This document shows, one piece after another, positions 1 through 12,108 of a stretch of DNA of 64,000 nt. A model generated the notes under the pieces. The model was not told where the DNA came from. It saw only the letters and a program-made list of their open reading frames with translations, and did no database searches. Within the stretch, counting starts at the first letter, position 1; every line of letters starts with the position of its first letter. The stretch spans positions 28,582,001 through 28,646,000 of the forward strand of contig JBITNC010000001.1 of NCBI GenBank assembly GCA_050084985.1, written 5' to 3'. This DNA comes from Nageia nagi. Lineage: Eukaryota; Pinophyta. Both the position numbers and the translations under genes were made by a program.

Positions 1-490
1 TTAAATTAAGTTTGATTATTGTAAGAGGGATGTGCATGCCAATTTTGGGCATAATCCAACTCATTTTTATTTTTAGCTATTTTTAGAAATAGATGATTTT
101 ATGATTTCTTTAGTTTTTTTGTTGTTATATTATGGATTGTATTCTCTTAAACAAGCAGTGTGAATTTAATAATGAGAAGAGTATCATTGTGCAAGTTTCT
201 TCCATTATATTACATTTATAATTGGATTCTATTTTATTGGTCTCTTGTAACTAAATTCACATCTTGGTAGTAGACTGCTACCACCTAGTAGCAGACTACT
301 ATTGCTTGGTAATAGTTTGCTAGCATCTGATAGTAGAATACTTCCACCCAGTAGTAGAATATAATGAAACTCTTTTAATTCTCCAAAAAATATATATATA
401 AATTTTTTTAGCTTCAAATTTTCCTTTGTAATTTTTACAATTTTTTTAAAATTGCCTTACCTACTTATCTGATTTGCCTTAGATTTTCCA
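1..490. other. Unassigned AT-rich stretch
   Basis: I recognise no gene here. Similarity to the E3 second RNase H fades out near position 490-500, so this is either the eroded continuation of E1 or unrelated flanking DNA. The only clear structure is a 21-bp tandem repeat (separate entry). A 62-codon minus-strand reading frame over that repeat is a by-product of the repeat being a multiple of three. Confidence 0.5.
265..362. repeat. 21-bp tandem repeat, about 4.7 copies
   Basis: Units start at 265, 286, 307, 328 and 349. Each is 21 bp and resembles TGGTAGTAGACTGCTACCACC with several substitutions. The period is exact although the units have diverged, which points to an old local amplification. 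Confidence 0.8.
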
Positions 491-3400
491 AGTTAGTTTT
501 GAAAAATGGCTCTTAAAATGATTCCTAATGAAAACAATACTAGCTTCACCCCCTTTTTCACATTTTTAACCATTAAATAAAATGGTAATATTAAAGTACT
601 CTTATTTAATGTCAACAAATTCCTCATATTCAAGTAAAACAAAGATAGAATCATCATGGAAATCAAGTGCCAAGGGTTGTGAATCATGCAATAGAGCTTT
701 AGCAAGTTTATCAAAAATAACTTTCCCTTTCATATATTTTTGGTTTACAAAATCAAGTTCAAATTCAATTAATATCATTATCCATTTATATGTGTGTGAA
801 ATAACATATGCATGGCTCATCAAGTATCTCAAAAGATCATTTCTAGCAATAACATAAGTCTTATGATTTAGCATATAATGCTTTAATTTATATGTTGAAT
901 ATCAAGGCATAATTTCCCAATATGGATGTAATTAACCTCATAGCCAATAACAATTTTAATTATATTATAAATAGCTTGCTCTTTGTTGATGTTATTCTTT
1001 TGTGACAACATGGTCCTAATAGCAATGTCTGTAGCAGAAATGTACAAGTGAAATGGCTTTGAAGGATTGGGTGGGATTAAAATAGGAGGAGATAAAAGAT
1101 ATTTTTTTATTTGTTTAAAGGCTTCTTGACACTCCTATTTCCATTAAAACTTTACTCCTTTCTTTAAAAGGTAATTAAATGGTTTGCACTTATCAAATAA
1201 TTGGGCAATGAATCTGCAAATTGCATTAATTTTTCCTAATAAACTTCTTATCTCTTTAAGATTTCAAGGGGGTGGCATTTTAGTTATAGCTTAAATATTA
1301 GCAAGATCAATCTCAATTCCTCTTATAAAAATAATATAGCCCAAAAAATTTCCAAAAGTTACACCAAATACACACTTTTTAGGATTAACCCTTACATCAT
1401 GTTCAATAAGTCTATCAAAAAAATTTGCAAGAACTTCTAGATGTCTATATTTAGTTTTATATTTTTGAAAAGATCATATACATAACATTCAAAAATTTCA
1501 CCCATGTACTTATAAAATATATACAACATGGTGAGTTGATATGTGGCACCTGCATTCTTTAAACTAAAGGGCATGACCTTATAGCAAAAGATTCCCTAAG
1601 GTGTTGTGAATGCAATTTTATGTTGATCAATTTTTACAATATGAATTTGATTGTAGCAACTAAAACAATCCATGAGTGAGAGAATTTTATGACTAGCAAT
1701 TACATCTACTATATTATCAATGCTAGGTAAAGGAAAATCATCTTTTGGACAAGCTTTATCAATATCTCAAAAATTAGTGCAAATTCAAATACCTCCTATT
1801 TTCTTGCCAATAGGAACAACATTAGAAACCCATGTAGGATAATCAATAGATGTGATAAAACCATCATCCAAAATTTTTTGAAGTTCTTCTTTAACAAGGA
1901 GTGTAATTTTTGGATGCATTTTTCGTAATTTTTTCTTAATGGGTTTTGCATACTTTTCAAGGACAAGGGTATGAACAATAAGATCAAAATCCAATCCTTG
2001 TATATCAGAATATTTCCAAGCAAATATTTTAATATACTTCTTAAGAATATTAATGAATAATTATTTCTCTTGTTTAGTTAAGACCTTGCCAAGTAACACA
2101 ATATGAGGATTATTAGTATCTTCACCAATGTCAACTTCAACTATTTCTTCAATGAGATGTGAGAAGTGTCATCCAATTGGGAAGGTAAAGGTAATAAATT
2201 AAGTTCATCAACTTCATATTATGAATTATGCTTATCAAAATATTCCTCCATATTTAAATAGCATTCTCCTAAGAAGCAAAAGTAGAAGAAAATATAAGCA
2301 TCCATATTTAAAAATGATGGATAAATATCCTTATAACATGAAGGTAAATGAGTATAGCCACCAAGTTGGTTAATTATATACTCATCACATTGAAAATAAT
2401 CAAGATCAATAGGAGCATTTTCAAGATAAAAAATAATGTAATCAACATCAAGAGTAATTCTATGCAATCTAGTATCTAAAAAGTATGTCAAAGGTGTAAA
2501 CAAATCTATAGACAAAGTGCAAACAAAATGGCCAAATACAATAGTAGGATCATACATGAAAAAATTGACATGGAAAAAGTCCTAAACTTCAACATGTGCA
2601 AACTCCTAAGTAAATTCCCCATAATCATGATTAAGCATGAAAGGTGGAGGAGATGAAGCAATATCATATTCAATAGGCATGTTCATATTGAAATAAAGAT
2701 TAAAAAAATCACAAAAGCATCAAGACTATGATCAAATAACAAAGGATTATCAACCACATTGAAAGGAGGTGAAAAAGGTATAATGTTTAAGGTAGGTAAT
2801 TTTTCATGAGAAAAAGTATTGACAAATAAAATTTCTAAGGATACCTCCTCTTCAACTTCATCACAAGGAAGTATTGAGTGATAAAAAGAGGCTCTTGAAT
2901 AGATGTTTCTTATTTACATGAAATGATATGAGGTGCACTAATGAATAAAGCTTGCTTTTGATAACTCAAACCTAATTTATCAAATGGTGAATGTGGTTCA
3001 ACAACAATAGGTTCAATAATCATGCTCATATTTACCAAGACCTTGATCTTTCCAACCACAAGTCTCATCAAAATATTAGGAAGCAAAAGCAAATTTGGAC
3101 AAATTTTTAGGAGAAATACAAGAATATAAAGAATGGTGAGGTTCCTTACTAGTTTCAAGAGTGGTTTACATAACATTCTTCTCTTTAACAAAGGATATGG
3201 GTTTAATACATGGCTCTTTTAGTGGAAGAGAATTCAAAGGACATCCAATATCTCTAAGGGAAGGTATTGTAGGTAGCATGAGAATTTGATTTTGCAATTT
3301 GTATTCTCCAACTTGTGGGGAGGTATAGGAAACAATGGCTTTCCCACTTGACTCTCTAGTAGAATAAACCTCACTAGGAATAACAAGATTAGAATACATG

Positions 3401-4139
3401 GCAACATTGGGATTCACAACATTAAAATATTTAATAATGGGAGTCACAACATTAGAAGGTGCAACAACATTGGAGTCATAACATAGAAGGTGTAACAAAA
3501 TTAGGAGTCACAACATTAGAAAGGGAAGGTGAAAAAAAAGGCATAAGATATTTAGAAGACAATAAATCATCATAAGAAGGAATAAAATTGCAATATTGAA
3601 ATGGTTCAAGATTAGCTTTGACACATGTTAACTTTACTTCATGGATAAATTTTATGCATTGATGCAATGTAGAAGGTACACACTTCATTTCATCTATTCA
3701 TGGTCCTCCAAGTAAAAGATTATATTATAAATTCTCTTTAATGAAATGGAATAAAGTATGTAAAGTTCTTGGTCCCACCTTAAGGGCAAATACTATAGTG
3801 CCCATAGTGGTATAAATAGTATCATTGAAGGCTCTTAGTTGCAAAGTGAAAGAATATAGACTACTTTGAGGTATGTTAAGATGGTTCAAAGTTGTAGAAG
3901 AAATAAGATTTAAACTTGAACTATTATAAATCAAAACTCTTTTAAAATTTTGGCCCTCCATAAAAGCAATAATTAAAAGAGGAGAGTGAGGTCAATAAGT
4001 CCTAATTCAATAATCTAATGTTCATAAAAGGTTATAGAACCTGAATTACATGATTGCACATGACCCACAAATTTGGTAAAAGCATTCACATCTTGATCTT
4101 GCACATGTATGGACTTTAAAACTTTCATAAGGGCATCTT
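491..4139 (-). pseudogene. E1 pol remnant: protease, reverse transcriptase, RNase H, partial second RNase H
   Basis: Read right to left, the segment opens with the gag-protease linker (ALMKVLKS...), then a protease-like block near 3725-3961 (FKRVLIYNSSSLNLI, where E3 has LIDEGSAINII, so the catalytic triplet is lost). A CVPST block follows at 3476-3688 and a long spacer at about 2000-3170. Reverse transcriptase spans about 2000-1130, with KKLRKMHPKITLLVKEELQ at its N-terminus, CPKDDFPLPSI, CYNQI and a damaged YVDD box reading YVYD at 1473-1484. RNase H lies at about 1130-610 (MLNHKTYVIARNDLL). At 600-500, LFNG.KCEKGGEASIVF matches the start of the second RNase H of E3, then similarity ends. 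Stops and frameshifts are frequent, so no activity is expected. Confidence 0.85.
4135..4139. repeat. E2 target-site duplication, left copy (ATCTT)
   Basis: Five bases directly outside the E2 LTR. The right copy, 9963-9967, is ATCTC, one mismatch. Confidence 0.7.
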
Positions 4140-5295
4140 TGATCCATAAACTATAAGATTAAAAATTTCAATTTTAACCTTTCAAATGGATCAATTCACA
4201 CTTAAAATAATTAAGTGCTTGTAAAGGGAATTTAGGAAATAAATTGTAAACATAGAGAAGAGCAAAAGCATTCACCAAAGAAGAGATAAGCAAAATTTAT
4301 CCTGTTTCACCCAATGTGGGCTACATCCAGCTCAAAATCTCTCTACTATCAATGGGTGGAATCACTTTACAAGGCCTCCTTGGTCCTTCAAAACCTCCTC
4401 TCACATTCACAACACACTCCCAGCTCTAAAAATCATAAAAAAACTTAAACACTTCTCGAAATCCTCTTCCTTTCCTCTTCTGTCCAATTTGCTCCCCTTT
4501 TATACAATTTTTAGGGCTAAATTTGGAGAGAATTACAACTAAGAAATTGGGTAAAAAAAAATATTTTTAGATACCCATTAATCTCATTGATCTTTCTACC
4601 AAATTTGGCCTCAAATGGTTGCAAAAATCTCATAAAATTGAGCTCTAAAACTAAACAACATGCTCTCTAAACTGTTACAGGCTTAAAAATGAACTCAGCC
4701 CAAAAATAAGACCTTAGGTGAATCAAAAATCATAAAAAACCTTTGAAAAATGCCAAAATACATTACAATACTCCAAAAATGGGCAAGTGCACTGTGGTGC
4801 TAACATGTGGTAGGTTCTGGAATGAAGTCAACTGGTCAATAGGCTTGCTGACTATGCAGGTAGTCTGTGTGGTAGGCTAGCATGGAGTTGGTAGGTCATG
4901 CATGAACATGTAGGTAGGCAGGTGGCAAAATGCATGCATGTACACATAGGCGGACATGGTTGCATGGTCAAATGATGCTAGCTACCTTGTCACCTCCATG
5001 TTGGCCCTTTGACTTCCATGCAGACTGTTGACTTCATGGTGGCTCTAACTCAGTCTAACATGGTCTGGCAGATCCATCACATTTACATGGTCTCCACATT
5101 GGCGAGTGGGTCCCACCAGATTTTGAATTTTTTTTTTTCAAATATACACAAACTGGTCTTAAATCCATAACTTTCACATACGGACTTAGATTCTTGATCT
5201 GAAAGAAGTGTCAGAAAGTTGAAGACAAGACAAACACATTGAACACACTAAAAGGAAGATTACTAAATTTTGAAGAGATCCAAATTTTCATATCA
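4140..5295 (-). repeat. E2 3' LTR
   Basis: 1156 bp, beginning TGATCCATAAACT and ending TTTTCATATCA on the plus strand. It pairs with 8782-9962. On the element strand the polypurine tract abuts its start. Confidence 0.92.
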
Positions 5296-5307
5296 TTCCT
5301 CCCCACT
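5296..5307 (-). other. E2 polypurine tract
   Basis: The minus strand reads AGTGGGGAGGAA immediately before the LTR start TGATATGAAAA. This is the expected position and composition for the plus-strand primer of an LTR element. Confidence 0.8.
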
Positions 5308-5335
5308 GAGAGAGAGCTTTTATCCCCAAAAGCAT

Positions 5336-6085
5336 TTAGGATGATGGAATGAGGTGAGGGTAGAGCTCCCTCACCTGATCAACTACATACCACTTGGCCT
5401 TGTGTGGATGTTGGCCCTTCACTCCAATACACCACATCTCATGTATGCCACTACAAGATGATCATTGCTTCTTTTCCAATACTGCATCCTCAACTAACAC
5501 ATTCATGTGCTCAGGGGCTAAATCCTTAATTGATGGTAACATTACACCTATATCTTCTGCAACTAAGGCTGGTTCATACAACTTTGAGTTCTCAACACTA
5601 ATAATAGAATACATTTACATATAGGGTGGTAAGTCCAACCGAAAAGCATTATCCCCATCTTGATCAATAATGGTAAATGGACCATACCTTATGGGTTTCA
5701 ACTTCCTTCCCTTACCATGCTATCTCTCCTTGCTAAGATGAAGCCATACTTGATCCCCAACCTGAAATTTATGATCCACCTGATGATGATCATGCTACTC
5801 TTTATACCTGGATACATTTTCTTGCATTTTAGGCCAATAACAATATCTTTGTAGGTTATCAAGAGTTTTCCCAACACCAAAGTGTCCTAAAATACAAGAA
5901 GTATGAGTTTCTCTAATCAAATCATTCCTCTCACCATTAGGAATACAAAGTTTGCCCAAATGAAAAAGTAATCCCTCATGCAAATGAAAGTTATGATTTC
6001 CAACCTCATTACCAAGACTCAATCTATGATAGACATTTTGGAAATCAGGATCAACCACATATTGTTCTTTATACCCATCATGCAT
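5336..6085 (-). pseudogene. E2 integrase lacking its catalytic core
   Basis: The N-terminus keeps the zinc-binding region (HTSCILGHFGVGKTLDNLQRY, then YWPKMQENVSRY). Where the C-x2-C and the DDE core should follow, the frame passes straight to the C-terminal part: KE, a TAG stop, HDHHQVDHKFQVGDQVWLHLS, then KLKPIRYGPFTI and a tail with KAKWYVVDQVRELYPH ending at a TAA at 5336-5338. About 200-250 residues normal for Ty3/gypsy integrases are absent without loss of frame, so this is a clean deletion and not gradual decay. Two of the in-frame stops are TAG at positions where relatives usually have Gln. Strand transfer would be impossible from this copy. Confidence 0.85.
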
Positions 6086-7196
6086 TAAAGAACATTTTGC
6101 AGAATCACAACATTAGCAACTATTTCAATTTCAAAAGGTTTCTGAAGATTAGGCAAAGTAAGTAATGGAGCATGACTAATTTTTTTTTAACAATTTAAAA
6201 GCATGTTGTTTTTTTCCTCTCCACTAAAATCCATGACTCTTTCCTGTAATAGCATGAAGTGGAGAAGCCATATAAGAAAAATTAGCAATAAACTTGCATA
6301 AATATTGTATTACCCCAAGAAAACTCCTAGTCTCTGTCACATTAGTGGGAGTAGGCCATTTCAACATAGCCTCAACTTTTGTAGGATCTATCGTTAATTG
6401 ACCTTCACCTACAATGTGGCCAAGATAGGTTAAACTTTTCTTGACAAACTCACACTTAGACATCTTCAAATAGAGTTTTGCTTCCCTTAAAACTTCAAAC
6501 ACTTTGTGAATATGTACCACATGATCTTTCCAATTATCATTGCAAATGAGAATATCATCAAGATACATAATAACAAAATCATTAATGAAAGGCCTTAAAA
6601 CCTCATTCATTACTCTCATAAAAGTAGCAAGAGCATTTCATAATCCAAATGGTAAAACCAACCATTCAAACAATCCTTGCCTAGTTTTAAAAGTAGTTTT
6701 CCACACATCCTCTTCTTTAACTCATACTTGATGATAACCACTTCTTAGATCTAATTTTGTAAAAAGCCTAGCTTTTATTAATTGATCCATTAAATCATCA
6801 ATACATGGCAAAGGATATCAATTTTTAATTATGATCTTGTTTAGTGCCCTGTAATTAACACACATGCCAAGTTCCATCTTTCTATGGAATTATAACAATA
6901 GGAGATCCACATGGTGATGTGCTAGGTCTAATGACTCCTTGATCTAACAATTCCTTGACTTGTTTCTTAATTTCTTCATTTTCTAAAATAGAATTTATAT
7001 ACAAGCCAATATTAGGAAGTGCAACATCAAGATGTAATTGAATCTCATGTTGTATATCTCTTTTAGGTGGAAGTTCTTTAAGTACTTGAAATGAATCTTC
7101 AAATTCAGAAATCACCTCTTTTACTTCTTCTTTGTATTGTGGTTCATAATCTTCAAGTGCCTTTATGATTTCCACTTCATCTTGAGATTTCACCAT
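6086..7196 (-). pseudogene. E2 reverse transcriptase with RNase H remnant
   Basis: The N-terminal part (6882-7196) has QVKELLDQGVIRPSTSPCGSP, typical of Ty3/gypsy reverse transcriptases. The polymerase box is intact as YLDD at 6554-6565, followed by the thumb region with YLGHIVGEG and RSFLGV. After the connection region (about 6223-6130, HAFKLLKKK..SHAPLLTLPNL..PFEIEI) the frame reaches a stop and then the integrase N-terminus, so nearly all of RNase H is missing. The stretch around 6620-6880 is frameshifted but still reads as palm and finger sequence. RNA-templated synthesis without RNase H would not complete. Confidence 0.85.
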
Positions 7197-7235
7197 TGTA
7201 AGTATAAATATTTGTCCATTGATTAGTTTCTTTGC

Positions 7236-7706
7236 TTATCCTGCAGTAATCAAAGAAATATCCTTTTTCTTGCTTTGATGAGCACTAACCATGTATTCAA
7301 TTCCATCTTTAATGAGTCTATATTTATTTTCCTTTCTATAAAACAAAGCATCTCTTTCCCATAGATAAGGACTACCAAGCACAATCCCACAAATATCCAA
7401 AGGAACAACATCAAGTAAAATTTCATCAATGTAATCCCTGTTAATCCCAAATTGCAACTTGCATTGTTGTGTTACCTTTAACTTTGAATCTTTATTAACC
7501 CATCCCAATGGATATGGGTTTGGATGGGGTTCAGTAGTGAGTGCAAGTGATTTGACATACTTTTCTGCAATCAAATTAGCTTGAGATCTAGAATCAAACA
7601 ATGTATCAATCCTAGTCTTCTTAGCTTGCACCTTGATGTGAAAAAGTTCAATTTTCTTCTTTTCCTCATCTTCATTAGGTGTATTATGCAAAACCATGCA
7701 TGTCAT
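7236..7706 (-). pseudogene. E2 aspartic protease domain
   Basis: A 156-codon open stretch with the retropepsin-like start DTLFDSRSQANLI. The catalytic triplet normally reads D-S/T-G, here D-S-R, so the flap-side Gly is replaced and activity is unlikely. Downstream, DICGIVLGSPYLWERDA is the second conserved block of plant Ty3/gypsy proteases. It lies between gag and reverse transcriptase in the same polyprotein order. Confidence 0.85.
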
Positions 7707-8598
7707 TTTATCATCTACATCTGAACCATCCTCAATTTCCTTAGAAATAGTATTTGTTTATTTTCTTTGACCTTTAGGTTTAGGGCGTAATTCAAGATGC
7801 AATTTCCAACATTTAGCCTCTAAATGATCTTCTTTTTGACAATGTGCACATACATATTTAGACTTCTCTTTTTGTGTAGTAGACATAGTTTTCTTTTCCC
7901 CTTTCTTCTAAGTGAGTAGCTTGTACACAAACTTTATCCAAATCATTTGGATCAAACATCAAAATTGTATGTCTTAAATAATTATGCAAACCACCAATAT
8001 ACTTAAGAAGAGTATCTTAGGAATCAAGAGGAATACCTAGCATTGTAGCTCTTCTTCAGAATTTCCGTAGTGTACTCTTGCACACTTTGCCCTTTACCTT
8101 GATGGAAAGTTTGCCAATCCATGATTGCCTTTTGCCAATAACCCAAAGGATAAATTTGATTTCTAAGCAATTGTACAAAATGAGTCCAAGAAGCAATACA
8201 AGCTTGAATAGATTCATTCTTACTTTGTAAACAACTTTCCCACCAAACAAGTGCATTACCACTCATTTTAAGAGTTGCTAATTGGATTTTATCCTCATCT
8301 CTTACAATTCTTTGAATTCTATAATATAGTTCAATTTGTTTAATCCAATGGTCTAATTTTTTAGCATTTACTTCTCCAATAAAAGTAGGCAAATCAAATT
8401 TAACTTCCAATTTCAAAGGAGAACTTTGAAAAACACTATTCGCATTATCATTATCAATTTTCTTACTTTCACTAGTTTCACCTTCATTTTTCTTGTATTA
8501 TTATTCTTGAAGTGTTGGAATTGAAGAGACATTTGCTAGAACATTGTGGAGAGATCAGCAATTTGCTTTTCCACATTAGACCCTCCTTCATTGGCCAT
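7707..8598 (-). pseudogene. E2 Gag
   Basis: I chose the start at ATG 8598 (MANEGGSNVEKQIADLS), 160-180 bp after the primer site. One frameshift near 8480-8500 moves into the frame holding the retrotransposon Gag domain (LPTFIGEVNAKKLDHWIKQ, WWESCLQSKNESIQAC, YPLGYWQKAIMDW). Further on is LHNYLRHTILMFDPNDLDKV, and a zinc knuckle CAHCQKEDHLEAKC (C-x2-C-x4-H-x4-C, all four ligands kept) at 7809-7850. Gag would package the element RNA. Several stops interrupt the C-terminal half. Confidence 0.87.
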
Positions 8599-8760
8599 GG
8601 CTCCAAGCTCTCTTTGCTCCTTTAGCCAAACTCTAGAACCAATTCCTGGATCCTCCTCCACAAATTCTCCTCCTTTCTTGCTTTGTGACTTGGTATACAT
8701 GCAAGAACACCTTCCAAACACCAACAACAATCTCAAAAATAGAGGTTATCCCAATGATTC

Positions 8761-8777
8761 AACTTGCTCTGATACCA
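8761..8777 (-). other. E2 primer-binding site (initiator tRNA-Met)
   Basis: The minus strand reads TGGTATCAGAGCAAGTT starting 4 bases after the 5' LTR. The first 12 bases match the usual plant tRNA-iMet primer complement. Confidence 0.9.
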
Positions 8778-8781
8778 AACT

Positions 8782-9962
8782 TGATCCATAAACTATAAGA
8801 TTAAAAATTTCAATTTTAACCTTTCAAATGGATCAATTCACACTTAAAATAATTAAGTGCTTGTAAAGGGAATTCAGGAAATAAATTGTAAACATAGAGA
8901 AGAGCAAAAGCATTCACCAAAGAAGAGATAAGCAAAATTTATCCTGGTTCACCCAATGTGGGCTACATCCAACTCAAAAGCTCTCTACTATCAATGGGTG
9001 GAATCACTTTACAAGGCCTCCTTGGTCCTTCAAAACCTCCTCTCACATTCACAACACACTCCCAGCTCTAAAAATCACAACAAAACTGAAACACTTCCCA
9101 AAATCCTCTTCCTTTCCTCTTCTATCCAATTTGCTTCCCTTTTATACAATTTTTGGGGCTAAATTTGGAGAGAATTACAACTAATAAATTGGGTAAAAAA
9201 ATATATTTTTAGATACCCATTAACCTCCTTGATCTTCCTACTAAATTTGGGCTCAAATGGTTGCAAAAATCTCCTAAAATTGAGCTTTGAAACTAAAAAA
9301 ATGCTCTTTGGACTGTTATAGGCTTAAAAATGAACTCAACCCAAAAATAGGACCTTAGGTGAATCAAAAATCATGAAAAACCTTTGAAAATGCCAAAATA
9401 TGTTAAAATACTCCAAAAATAGGTAGGTGCACTGTGGTGCTGACATGTGGCAGGTTCTGGGATGAAGTCAACTGGTAAACAGGCTTGCTGACTATGTAAG
9501 TGGTCTATGTGGTAGACTGGCATGGATGGGGTGCACATAGTTGGTAGGTCATGCATGAACACACATGTAGGCAGGTGGTAGAACACCCACATGTACACAT
9601 AGGCAGACATGGTCATGTGGTAAAACGGTGCGATCAAATGGTGTTGGTCACCTCGTCACCTCCATGTTGGCCCTTTGACTTCCATGTAGACTATTGACAT
9701 CATGGTGGCTCTGACTTAGTCTAACATAGTCTAGCAAATCCATCATGTTTACGTGGTATCCATGTTGGTAGGTGGGTCCTGCCAGATTTTGAATTTTTTT
9801 TTTTTCAAATATACACAAACTAGTCTTAAATCCATAACTTTCACATACGGACTCAGATTCTCAATCTGAAAGAAGCATCAAAAAGTTGAAGACAATATGA
9901 ACACATTGAACACACTAAAAGGAAGATTACTAAATGTTTATGGGATCCAAATTTTCAGATCA
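8782..9962 (-). repeat. E2 5' LTR
   Basis: 1181 bp, TGATCCATAAACT to TTTTCAGATCA on the plus strand. It aligns along its whole length with 4140-5295 apart from small indels and scattered substitutions. Confidence 0.92.
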
Positions 9963-9967
9963 ATCTC
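9963..9967. repeat. E2 target-site duplication, right copy (ATCTC)
   Basis: Pairs with ATCTT at 4135-4139. The interrupted E1 frame supports these boundaries independently. Confidence 0.7.
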
Positions 9968-11244
9968 TATGAGCTTTGGAGGTTTGAAGTAAATCAAAGA
10001 TGGACATCTTTGTAGGTAAGGATTTCAATTATTGGGTAATATTCGATTTGATTATGAAAATAGGACATCTTTAATTTTGAATATTAGTAGGACCTCTTGG
10101 ACCTTGTTTTCCTCTACAATCATTATGTTTTAGAGCTTGGTATGAATTTGAGGTGTCTTACCTTGGAGGGGTATTCTTTTGGTTCCTTGTAACAACATGG
10201 ATCATGCCAAAAACATTATGTAAAGAAGGATTATTAACATAGTTCACTTGATTTGCATCAACTTGATTTTGCCTTGTAAATGGATCCTTATAAACATTTA
10301 AATTTTAATTAGGAAATGAAAGTGGATTATCTATAACAAGGTCCCCTCTTTCAATTAAATCTTGGATCAAATTTTTAAGGTGATGGAATTTATCAATTTG
10401 ATACCCTTTTTCTCTATGAAAAGCACAATAATAATTCTCCCTATACCAAATAAGTTTTGGAACATTTGGATCTTCTTTTCTATTGTTAAAAAGTGTAATA
10501 ATTTATGCATTTAAATATTTTTACAAAATATTAAAAATTGAATCAGGGAGAGGGGTATAGTCTCTCTTGGGTCTTGGTGGTCTTAGTCTTGGTTGGTTAC
10601 TTGGAACTTGTGCTTTGGTTTGGATTGGGTATGGATTGGTGGGTGGTGGTGGTGGTTGTGTAATGGATAGTTGGCTCAATATCACTTGGTTCACTTAAGG
10701 TTGAGGAGGGGTTGGGAAGGTTCCCTTCCTCTTTTAATTATCTTTCTTATTTCTAAACTTAACATCACCATTTTGCACATTCACATCTTTAACCCTTTTG
10801 GCCATTATAATAACTTCTTCAAAAGAAGGTAAATTTTGAATTTGAAGTGTGTTTGCAATATGTTTTGCATAACTTATGGAAAAGATATGATTCAATTCAG
10901 CTTAAGGTATAGGGAATGTAAGCTCATAGAAAATAGATCTCCATATTTTCACATAATCAACAATTGGTTCATCCACAAATTGTTTAAGATTATACAAATC
11001 AATTAAAGTAGTTTATTTTTTAATATTAATAGAAAAGTGATTAAGGAACAAATTTGCCAATTGCTAAAAAGTGTGAAGAGAGTGTTGCCCCAAGCTATTA
11101 TACCAATCCAAAGCTTGTCCATGTAAGGTCATAGGAAATATTCTCAACATTAAAGGATCAATATGATTAATCAAATAGCACTCATGCTTTAACATTCTCA
11201 AGTGATCTTTTGCATCTTCTTTACCTTTAAACTTATCAAACTTT

Positions 11245-11249
11245 GGAAG
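11245..11249. repeat. EA target-site duplication, left copy (GGAAG)
   Basis: Exact match to 30389-30393, directly outside both LTRs. Confidence 0.9.
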
Positions 11250-12085
11250 TGTAAACACCTAAAAATGACCCCTCTTTTGATAAATGAAAGAGGGGGATAA
11301 AATTTTAGGCAAACATTAAAGTTTTCTAAAATCTATCAGTCATTGGCAATTCAACACAATCACCGATGATCATACCCAATCATTGGTGCTTGATGGCTAA
11401 TTACTAGCAATCCTATAACTAGGAAATATAAAGAAAAAAATAGAAAAATAAGGTGCCTAAGGAAACAAGTTGATAGATAAAGGATGATTCATCCCTAATC
11501 CTATGCTTTCCTTGCATGGATTTAATCCATGATAAGGTTGGATGAGATTTTTCATCCAGCCTTATCTTCCAAAATAGCAACTAATGTTGCATTAGAAAAA
11601 TTATAAATAAGATCATTCATATAGAGTTAAGAGAGACACAATGAAATGCAACCTTACTCTGCTAAATTTGAGCTATATTATGAAGTACATTTTAGTTCAT
11701 TATTTTTACTTGCATACATGTTTGTTTCATGTTATTTATTATAATTTTAAAGCATGAACAGGTATGTTCGATGGGTTTTTGGTTTCATGCATGTGCGAAA
11801 TTCAAATATTAGCAATTGATTAAAGTAAGGAGAAGCCAAGGAGTAGTAAGGAAGAAGTAATCAAAAGCATTCTTATTGTAGGTTCAATCAAATGACATCC
11901 AAAGCTTAAAGATATTAGCAAAGGAGGACCTCTAAGAGGCCTATATTACACATTATATTGAAGCTCTCCATTGCGATGCAATATATAATTAAAATTAATG
12001 TTTATTCAAAGATTAATAAAGAGTTTCTATTGGTTGTGATAGCTTTTATTTTTACATACGTATAGGGTTGATTTTTGAGTAAATA
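11250..12085 (+). repeat. EA 5' LTR
   Basis: 836 bp, starting TGTAAACACCTAAAAATGACC and ending GAGTAAATA (final CA mutated to TA). A TATA-like TTATAAATAA lies at 11601-11610, and AATAAA at 12015-12020 is a possible polyadenylation signal. Pairs with 29556-30388. Confidence 0.92.
11601..11610 (+). promoter_or_regulatory. TATA-like box in EA LTR
   Basis: TTATAAATAA is conserved in the 3' LTR at 29907-29916. Its position in the first half of the LTR fits a U3 promoter. Functional assignment is inference. Confidence 0.5.
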
Positions 12086-12088
12086 TTT

Positions 12089-12108
12089 TGGTTCAAGAAG
12101 GAGGGCCC
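12089..12108 (+). other. EA primer-binding site, degraded
   Basis: TGGTTCAAGAAGGAGGGCCC, three bases after the LTR. The E3 equivalent is TGGCGCTAGAAGGAGGGCCC, so three positions have changed here. Confidence 0.75.

Larger units (their letters stand above)
4140..9962 (-). mobile_element. E2: internally deleted chromovirus-like Ty3/gypsy retrotransposon
   Basis: A structurally complete 5.8-kb LTR element on the minus strand, inserted in E1 between codons of the gag-protease linker. It has paired LTRs with TGATC...GATCA termini, an initiator-Met primer site, a polypurine tract next to the 3' LTR and a near-exact 5-bp target duplication. One gag-pol frame runs from 8598 to 5336 with stops and a few frameshifts. 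Most of RNase H and the whole integrase catalytic core are missing. It therefore could have moved only with proteins from an intact relative. The LTR pair is clearly diverged, so the insertion is not recent, but it is younger than E1. Confidence 0.93.
9963..11249 (-). pseudogene. E1 Gag, C-terminal half
   Basis: Minus strand, downstream part of E1 gag between the EA and E2 insertions. At 11064-11249 it has the Gag domain (KFDKFKGKEDAKDHLRMLK, MLRIFPMTLHGQALDWYNS), nearly identical in pattern to E3 at 55300-55500. Near 10380-10450 lies a damaged zinc knuckle, CAFHREKGYQIDKF, where E3 has CAYHRQKGHNTNRC, so two ligands are lost. It ends with MSIFDLLQTSKAHRD, and the next codon is found across E2 at 4134. 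Confidence 0.87.

Noticed and set aside
4140-4144. E2 LTR end at ..CCAAATTTTCA (9957), five bases shorter
   Set aside because: That choice gives no target duplication and separates the polypurine tract. Ending at GATCA restores both.
5394-5624. Plus-strand 76-codon frame in E2
   Set aside because: Lies opposite the integrase C-terminal region, whose minus-strand reading matches the family.
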